DNA of 54,879 nucleotides, taken from positions 1-54,879 of the forward strand of contig JAUCBJ010008993.1 in assembly GCA_032718475.1 (NCBI GenBank), written 5' to 3'. Position 1 is the stretch's first letter. Each line of letters begins with the position of its first letter. Origin of the DNA: Nemertoderma westbladi (Eukaryota > Xenacoelomorpha > Nemertodermatida > Nemertodermatidae). The translations under genes and the position numbers were made by a program. Under the pieces are notes generated by a model. That model was not told the DNA's origin. It did not search any database and saw only the letters and a program-made list of their open reading frames with translations. This document shows, one piece after another, positions 49,101 to 54,879 of the stretch.

Positions 49101-51082
49101 ATTGGTATGCCCTTTTGTATATTGACTAATTTGTCGCGTTCTAGCGCGATACTTTGCTGCACTTCTTGCAATTCGGCCCTACTTTCCCTTACTGTTCCCT
49201 TAAGCTGGTGGACAGTCTCCTGCATCTGTCCGAGCAGGAGATTCATCCCCCGCCGTCCCTCCTCTACCCACTCGACCGCCGAAGCGGGAGTCGCCAACAT
49301 TGTAGCGGGCTGACGCGGGACGACGGGAGACAAATCTTTGATTTCTCTCTCAGCTTCCAGGACAGGGATATTCTCATGGACTGTTCTACCGGGTACAGGC
49401 AGTGTAGTACTGTGTAAAGGGAATTTAGAGTTAAGCTCTGGAAGTACAGAGGTCTCTAACACAGAAGTGACTTTGGGAACGACAGGCCTAATTATTTCAG
49501 GCTCATCAACTATTGTAGGGAGTCTTTTGACCTGAACAGTTTGGTCTATGGGTTCCGTACTACCTAAGTCTGTGCTAGCTAGCTGTCTTTTAACAGCTGG
49601 GGGCAAATCAGGCAATTTGTGACGGTGAGATGTTTTTCTACGCCTGCTTAGACGAGATCTATTTCCTCCGCCTTCAGGATCGGTGGTTTCGCTTTCCTCC
49701 GATGATGTGTATCCCTGGCGTTTGGGAGTAGATCGTCTCATCATCTGCATTTGCCTAGCAGTTAACTGTTTATTTATGTTGTCTTGCGTCTCTTGCAGAT
49801 TTTCCAACTCCAGTTGGGTAGTCTGCTCAGAGGCTCTCCGTTCTGCTTCTGCCACTGCCTTTGCTGCCTTTCTTTCTACTTCTGCTTCTGCCATAGCCGC
49901 CGCCTTTTGTTCCTCTATCCGTCTTTTCTTTATTTGTTCTTCTTGAACTCTAGCGAGGCGGAGTTTTTCATCAAATTCTGCTTGGTTAGCAGCTAACATT
50001 TCAGCATCTATCGAGTCTAACACACGTTGGGTTCCTTCACTATTAGGGGAAAGTCCAGACAGCCGTCTCCTCAACTCTTCGTCTCCTAGGAATCGCTGAT
50101 AGTCGGACAGATAAATGTCTATAGCGTCTCTCGTTCGTGGTCTCTCTGCGGTCTCTTCGCCTTCTACTTGAGGAAGGGTGGCATCGGTTGGTTCTTCATA
50201 GGTTAGTCTCTCAGACAGCTGGGATTTCCACTGGTCTGTTTCTTGTACTTGGAGACCTACCCGCTGGAACCAAGTTTTGACAGCAACCTGCAGCGACGTG
50301 TCCTGTCTTCTTTTGGAAGTTTCCTCAAAAGCTGATAGGATTAGCCGAATGCATAGGGTTCTTTCGCGTACTTGATATAGCAGTTCTTCCTGCTCTTGAG
50401 GTCCTTGGGGTTGTCGAAACAGTTGTTCTTCCAATCGCTCTAAGGAGCCGAAGAATCCCTGCACATATCCTGCTGCCGACCTCTTCCAAACAGCTGGATC
50501 CATCGTATCTTTAGCCACTCCCATCCTGTGTATATCTTCCCAAGTAGCCTCGGACAGATCTAACGGGAGTCCGGGTCCGGGAAAGTTCCATTGTGACTCG
50601 ACAATAGACATCAATTCTTCCCTGGCGTATCCCGCATAATTATCTTGGGTCGCTCGCTTATTTCTCGCCCAATCTGCTTGATGTTCCTCCACCGCAATCA
50701 ATATAGTTGTTAGCACTGCGGCAGGAAGGGTGAGAAGGGGGTCCGAGTAGGCTTTAGCCGTCATCTGCAATCCGCGTTCGGGGGTCAGTTCGACAGTATC
50801 CGAACTACTGGAGCTATCTGATCGCTGGGAACAAGTTTCTTGACTAGGCTGTTGCTGCTGTGGGACAGCTGCTTCCTGGTTCCGTTTGACTTGGGCCCGA
50901 GTGCCGATGATAGACCTACGGTGTTGGATTAGCTTAGGGTCCGATATCACTACTGGAGGGATGACTTTTCTTTCAGTAGGAGGTGAGCTGAACTCCTTTC
51001 TTAATCGCTCAACACTCCTATCTGTGTCACAGATGGTTGTATCGATTAGACTGTCTGACAGGTTTTGCTGAGTGTCAGACAT
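46142..51082 (-). CDS. Element 2 gag-pol polyprotein, C-terminus cut by adapter
   Basis: Opens MSDTQQNLSDSLIDTT. Order: Ser/Gln-rich and helical gag with a long coiled coil (about 370-445); a Pro/Ser linker; a DUF1759-like region (about 745-940); zinc knuckles (about 1030-1090, CYNCLRPGHQRRTC and CAKCGAKHHILLH); an aspartic protease LLDSGSTGTFID (about 1210); and RT from about 1500 with EVRVVFDGSA and ASDIEGMFLQV, the latter carrying the first catalytic Asp. The YVDD-type box is not reached. The final residues (LVLCVDTTA) and the stop are encoded by the adapter, so the true protein continues. The frame has no frameshift and could belong to an active element. Confidence 0.92.
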   Translation of the reverse strand: MSDTQQNLSDSLIDTTICDTDRSVERLRKEFSSPPTERKVIPPVVISDPKLIQHRRSIIGTRAQVKRNQEAAVPQQQQPSQETCSQRSDSSSSSDTVELTPERGLQMTAKAYSDPLLTLPAAVLTTILIAVEEHQADWARNKRATQDNYAGYAREELMSIVESQWNFPGPGLPLDLSEATWEDIHRMGVAKDTMDPAVWKRSAAGYVQGFFGSLERLEEQLFRQPQGPQEQEELLYQVRERTLCIRLILSAFEETSKRRQDTSLQVAVKTWFQRVGLQVQETDQWKSQLSERLTYEEPTDATLPQVEGEETAERPRTRDAIDIYLSDYQRFLGDEELRRRLSGLSPNSEGTQRVLDSIDAEMLAANQAEFDEKLRLARVQEEQIKKRRIEEQKAAAMAEAEVERKAAKAVAEAERRASEQTTQLELENLQETQDNINKQLTARQMQMMRRSTPKRQGYTSSEESETTDPEGGGNRSRLSRRRKTSHRHKLPDLPPAVKRQLASTDLGSTEPIDQTVQVKRLPTIVDEPEIIRPVVPKVTSVLETSVLPELNSKFPLHSTTLPVPGRTVHENIPVLEAEREIKDLSPVVPRQPATMLATPASAVEWVEEGRRGMNLLLGQMQETVHQLKGTVRESRAELQEVQQSIALERDKLVNIQKGIPIPPVTLCQPVRSKVLHAQGVEPTRIYTASEVETPIANPIKGDYRPVINDIPYRPDNDPRNLYTDNSILNNTMAQESFTRQMARTEARQAVKVGEIVKFNGDEMKWLPFNEYYKDSIQNSVLSNGEKLRFLIKCLEGPPKLMALKFIGHPEGLRQVWDTLNIRYGNKDNIAKYLYAKLVAPRHFLSSGIIKFSDEIQEICRQLDWLGKSHEYQSSMVIGAVVSTLPKGGVCTRWDKKVLYMNEQQRRSPTMADLMSFLDGEVKLQLIKQSREKTSENKVSEKPASRRRVTPVCYTDDGESQASQEEDSGKDTERSYYVDKTSKDVSKYKARNNDRREQVAKTPPQSPNRMHRRKPEEKTRVHQVTQGKVSNIKPNCALCDGTHRLSACAEFLKKSLVDRRAVVWDKRLCYNCLRPGHQRRTCYSDIKCAKCGAKHHILLHSEFERDKQSQVSEPELHVQFSDVNDTDQESEMEGFYTDEFSDANESCYLINTAVYRALTYEKDTNNEFPPTTFAKQPSWKAPTSTVGIREFPVVQVRVHGLNKSYIVNALLDSGSTGTFIDQELAEDIFAGQPKFRTKLNMSGIMQVWKSTLTADYYVGVLSTPQDKLGAQGIRSVKMVAIKNFATTQADLYNWDEDESIQHLKIPRFQTDYPGVQILIGQNAHEALETLEKRPAQPQPLQTYAVRTRVGWYFTGPSRRTLEERMPQEQTYQVHDWEVESSEVDELTEGTPYSSDNDDIYQLFDEENTIDLLTENQTWKSQVNLCQLIHPSEPIAYNDELNDEIERYNARTRDELAVRFFTQELVEPNSYDKALSIEEERAKQIQETTTRFLKDQGRYEIGLPFRKREPRFINNRPLAEKRIAQLYRCLTANASAKEMYQTQLKKFITKGYAERVPEGTPVTERTYYLTHHYVPKPGKPHEVRVVFDGSALYMGQSLNSELLPGPNLLQSLLGILLRLRQYSIAFASDIEGMFLQVKALVLCVDTTA

Positions 51083-52379
51083 GTTTAGCTATACAGTTGA
51101 ATGCTTACTGCTATAGTTACAGTTAAAGCAAGTCTAGTAATTCAGTATGACCGTTGGCCTAGTACCGGTAATTTATTGCAGTATTAGAATACCGGTATGC
51201 GCTTATAATATATATATAAGTATTGTAAACTAGGTTTGTCACAGAGTACCGGTATATAATTTTAGCACAAATATATATAAATATATAATAGGCCTATCGC
51301 GAATACCGGTATACAGCTTACACTTATAGTATATATAAGTATAATTATGAACTAGAATTAATTACAGAATACCGGTATGATTTCAGCTCAAATTTATAGA
51401 AATAAATATAATAAGCCTATGGTAAATACCGGTATGTCAATTATTTTAGAATAATTGATTTTCTGAATATTTTAGGGTTACTTGGTTAGACTAACTTACT
51501 TTGTTACCGTTATTTAAGCAGTAGTTCAACTGATTTTGAGACCTAGTTGTTGTATGGCAGGCCTACTATTTATAAATCGTTTGAGTTGATTTATAATAGA
51601 TATATACCCGTTTAAAATGGGTTTTTTCAATATTCAAAATAAATGTTATTATTTCTGGGGGAGTCACTTACACAGAAGCTGTGCGCTCTCAGTGAAGTGC
51701 TATTTATTGGACAATAAAACAGATAATTCTAATTTACCTAAGTTACTTAATACTACAAATTACGTACGATACGGGTGAGATTAAATCTCTAATTAAACAC
51801 AACAAAAATATTACGTACGAATTTTTAGGGTAATTTTACAGGAAGTCTACAAACCAGTCTAACAAAGGGTTAGAATTTCTGGTTATTACTTCGGACAGGA
51901 TACTACGGTATTTGAAAATAATAAGTAGTAGTAAATACACTGCGTTGTCCAGATAGGAAAATACCACCGCCTGACGACCTATAACCGTATCGCTATAGGT
52001 ACTACGTTATGTATCACGGAGTGTTCCTACCTAGAAGTTAATTACCGCGGACTACCAGATCCAGCGTGCCTATTAACCACTTTACAACACAAATATACTG
52101 CCTACACACTAATTACTTCGGAAAGCACTGTACACTAAACCCTAAATTAGGTACAAGTACTGGTACAACAAATAATCAGTAGTTAAATATACTTGAACAG
52201 TTAAAAGAACCACGGCATCTGCTGGAGTGACCAGAGCACAAAGTCACCAGTCTTGTCCTACGCCAAGCAGCCCGTGTAGTACCGGGGTTAATTTAACTAT
52301 AACGGTATGTATAACAAACACAATTACTGTAGGAATAAACTTGGGGACATGAATGTTGCGAATAATCGCATAAACTCTG

Positions 52380-52900
52380 AATAATAAATATTACGCTACC
52401 CGTACAGAATACTCAAACAAAATACAAACCAAACGCTGGCAGACTACCACCAAGCCTAAATAAACTACTGTATGTGCAGATTCCAAAACGGTTAGTTAGT
52501 ATGCGTTCTAACACGGTAGTACGACTTATTCTTTAAGAGGGGATTGACCTTACAGCTATGGCTGCCCCAACTTACTAACTGGCACTTTATCAGACAAACT
52601 CTACACAAGCAGCAATCTCTTCAGACCTAATAATAGTTAGACAACAATCCAGCCTACAAAATATCTGAGTAATAACTATTACGGTACCACACAGTCCAAA
52701 GAGCTGGCAGAATACTGTCAAGCCTAAATAAACTACAGTATGTGCAGATTCCAAAATTGTTAGTTAGTATGCGTTCTAACACGGTAGTACGACTTATTCT
52801 TTAAGAGGGGATTGACCTTACAGCTATGGCTGCCCCAACTTACTAACTGGCACTCTATCGGACAAACTCTACACACGCCGTAATCTCTCCAAACCCAACA
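52380..52900. repeat. Tandem duplication in the element 2 leader, 268-bp spacing
   Basis: Cores beginning GCCTAAATAAACTAC at 52454 and 52722 share element-specific features such as TTAAGAGGGGATTGACC and CAGCTATGGCTGCCCC. Element 1 has TTAGTTGGGGGTTTACC and CAGTATTTGCTGCCCC in both of its copies. Confidence 0.88.
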
Positions 52901-53107
52901 ACAATCCGACAACAGTCCGGCCTACAATTATCTGAACAATCTGAGCAGACTTACACGTCTTCAGCTCAATATTAACTTACTAGGAAATAAAACTGACAGA
53001 AATAGACCTAAGTAAAATCCCAATAAAAACCAGGCGTCCCCGATTTAATATCGAGACCTACCGGTATACAATAATCAAAATCGAATAATACTAATGTACT
53101 TATACTG

Positions 53108-53285
53108 GAAGTACCGGTTAGGACAGTTGGGCCTACGGACCTACAGAAGTACCGGATCTGGCAGTTGGACCTACGGACCTACAGCAGTACCGGTTCTGGC
53201 AGTTGGGCCTACTGACCTACCGAAGTACCGGTTCAGGTTTACCGGTCGACCGGTACTTTCAACTTTATTGCTTACTGCAATAAAG
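53108..53285. repeat. 38-bp repeat x 3 and hairpin next to the element 2 LTR
   Basis: GAAGTACCGGTTAGGACAGT starts the first of three 38-bp units. The third runs into ACCGGTCGACCGGTAC and then the hairpin CTTTATTGC-TTACT-GCAATAAAG (53263-53285), 14 bp from the LTR. Confidence 0.85.
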
Positions 53286-53299
53286 TCAATGACTGTTAT

Positions 53300-54590
53300 T
53301 GTACGCGCTTTTGAAGACCTTTAGCAGTTTAACCTGCCAAAATTTATATGTCTTTTGGTTTATAAATATACTTTAGAAGATGACAAATATTTAATACCAA
53401 TAAACACAACATTAGCAGAAGCCAGCCTAGTGCGCGTCCATTCACCCGCTGGATATTCCCGGGAGACTGGATTCTGAGGGCTTAGATTATTATTGCAGTG
53501 TAAGCTTACTGTACTGTATTATTCGATTGATCGTTAATAATTAATTTCTGACTAATATTATTCACTTTCGGGAAATATTAACAGTTCCTTTAGGACGTGG
53601 CGCTCTATCTAAATAAACAGAGATATGACTTATACTAATCACAACGGTAAGTCGGTAAGGCTTAAGATTCACGTATGAGGCGCATTCTTTAGGAAATGCT
53701 TAGTTATCAATCACAATCATGCACACTACCGGTAACACACAATACTGCTCACTAATTTGCCGACCGTCAATGAATTTTATCATATATAGAGCGAACAGCA
53801 ACGGACCAATGTAGTGCTTATCAAATAGCATTAAATTCACTACATACACAATAATATAAGTCGCAATCGCTATATACAGTATAACCCGTCTCTCTAACCT
53901 GTAGTGTATCAAGAAAATTGGGAAATTTGGGTTCTTTATATATGTTCTCCAAATAATATTCAACCAAAACACAACAGTGAATAGCAGTATAATAATGTAT
54001 GTTGAACCGATAAGTATCAAACAAAGTATAATAAGATAAGTGAATTGTTAAGTTATGATATGAATTGAATTGATGTGCATTGATAACAGTCATACGCTCT
54101 ATAATTTAAGCCTACTAATGTTTCTTCTAAAAGTATGAAACGAATTGACTCTAGAGCCGTTGTTCCTGGCCTAGATAGCAATAACAAAGTATCAAGAAAA
54201 AACAGTAAGACTGAACACTCTCCTTATGATCGACCGAAAAGCTACACGTCGACAGGAAAAATCGCTCTGATTGGCTCAAGCCAAACAAAGAACCATGCGT
54301 CCAATGGCTGTTTCCATGTCAGCAACCAGCTGTTAGATGTCGTAATATGAATCATCAGGGCTAAGCTGTGAAAGGTATTTGTCGCATTGCAGGTTTTTTG
54401 CCTTACCATGTCCGCTAAAACACGTATATAGCAGAATGACTTTTATGTCCGTTAAAACACCTGTAACGGTACCTTGCGGGCGAGGGGAATATATATACAG
54501 TTAGAGAACCCTTTTAGAGTATTCCAGCGCCTGGGGGGAAACTGGATTGCGAAGCAAAAGGGCCAGTTATATCCCACAGAAGCTTTTACA
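53300..54590 (-). repeat. 5' LTR of element 2 (~1291 bp)
   Basis: Aligns with the element 1 LTRs from TGTACGCGCTTTTGAAGACC to GAAGCTTTTACA, with the same TG...CA ends but many substitutions and indels. Small open frames inside (53700-54350) are not conserved as proteins and are not annotated. Confidence 0.85.
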
Positions 54591-54879
54591 CATGGTATGG
54601 TCACTGGAAATATATCCATTGGTAAGTTCAGTGGCTTTGTGGTTTAAGGCATGTGCAAGTAAATTTAAGCAGTAAATTTCTTAATATAATATAATTTTGC
54701 AATTAAAATAGTCTTAAAATAGTCATTTAATTACTTCAATATTTTCCACTACCACACATGTTATGAACGTTTGTGCGGCTAAAATACTAAAGTATATTTA
54801 TTGCCTCTTAAATAATTAAATATAAGATAATTATTTTATTGCGCAGAACACCATCTCCATACCGAAACCTAACTAACCA
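54591..54879. other. Right flank of element 2
   Basis: AT-rich host sequence; no gene seen. A target duplication cannot be tested because the other end of element 2 is missing. Confidence 0.4.

Larger units (their letters stand above)
51083..53299 (-). other. Long 5' leader of element 2
   Basis: Collinear with 36174-38462: ACAGTTGAATGC(T/C)TACTGCTAT next to the ORF start, AATACCGGTAT subrepeats at 51180-51440, the tandem duplication at about 52380-52900, 38-bp repeats from 53108 and the hairpin at 53263-53285. Confidence 0.75.
46170..54590 (-). mobile_element. BEL/Pao LTR retrotransposon, element 2, 5' part
   Basis: Read right to left: 5' LTR 53300-54590, leader 51083-53299, gag-protease-RT ORF from 51082. 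The element is collinear with element 1 but clearly diverged in LTR and leader, so it is a sister subfamily rather than the direct source. It has the full gag N-terminus and the start of RT that element 1 lacks. It is cut by the adapter junction, so RNase H, integrase, any accessory ORF and the 3' LTR are unseen. Confidence 0.9.

Overview
The window is nuclear DNA from an animal, very probably an invertebrate. The evidence is split genes with GT/AG introns, AATAAA signals, a secreted ER glucosidase, a mitochondrial ClpP, BEL/Pao-type LTR retrotransposons, a non-LTR (LINE) reverse transcriptase relic and several MITEs. I cannot name the species. Intergenic DNA is AT-rich and studded with the palindromes TACCGGTA and TAGGCCTA.

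Layout. 1-16004: one uninterrupted minisatellite of 31-33 bp units, running off the left edge and containing three tandem ~2.03 kb higher-order copies. It stops ~30 bp before a splice acceptor and so lies in the last visible intron of a gene whose terminal exon (16036-16306, +) encodes a membrane anchor. 17.2-20 kb: a tRNA-headed SINE-like piece, a small minus-strand split gene (exons near 18.6 and 18.0 kb) and a decayed LINE reverse transcriptase. 22038-24977: a complete, intronless coding region for glucosidase II alpha (GANAB). 25.2-27.4 kb: a 3'UTR hairpin, a 30-bp tandem repeat and two MITEs. 28079-39698: a BEL/Pao element on the minus strand with two LTRs. It has lost the start of gag and the RT/RNase H/integrase region, but carries an extra unrecognised 376-codon ORF next to its 3' LTR. 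40276-40802: a small two-exon gene with a four-cysteine zinc site (-). 41685-41947: a third MITE, with G-rich ends. 44951-45310: the first coding exon of mitochondrial ClpP (+). 46142-54590: the 5' part of a second, more complete BEL/Pao element (-).

The most important technical point is a perfect 52-bp palindrome at 46118-46169. It consists of two head-to-head copies of a commercial cDNA/whole-genome-amplification PCR adapter. It cuts the ClpP locus from the second retrotransposon and supplies the last codons of that element's ORF. The left and right sides should not be assumed contiguous in the genome.

The most interesting biology is the pair of related BEL/Pao elements. One encodes a gag with zinc knuckles, a protease and the start of RT. 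The other has nearly identical LTRs, is stripped of RT and integrase, and carries a novel ORF in the env position. That fits a recently mobile, non-autonomous partner depending on relatives for reverse transcription. No pathway links the host genes; they are independent housekeeping or unknown genes separated by repeats.
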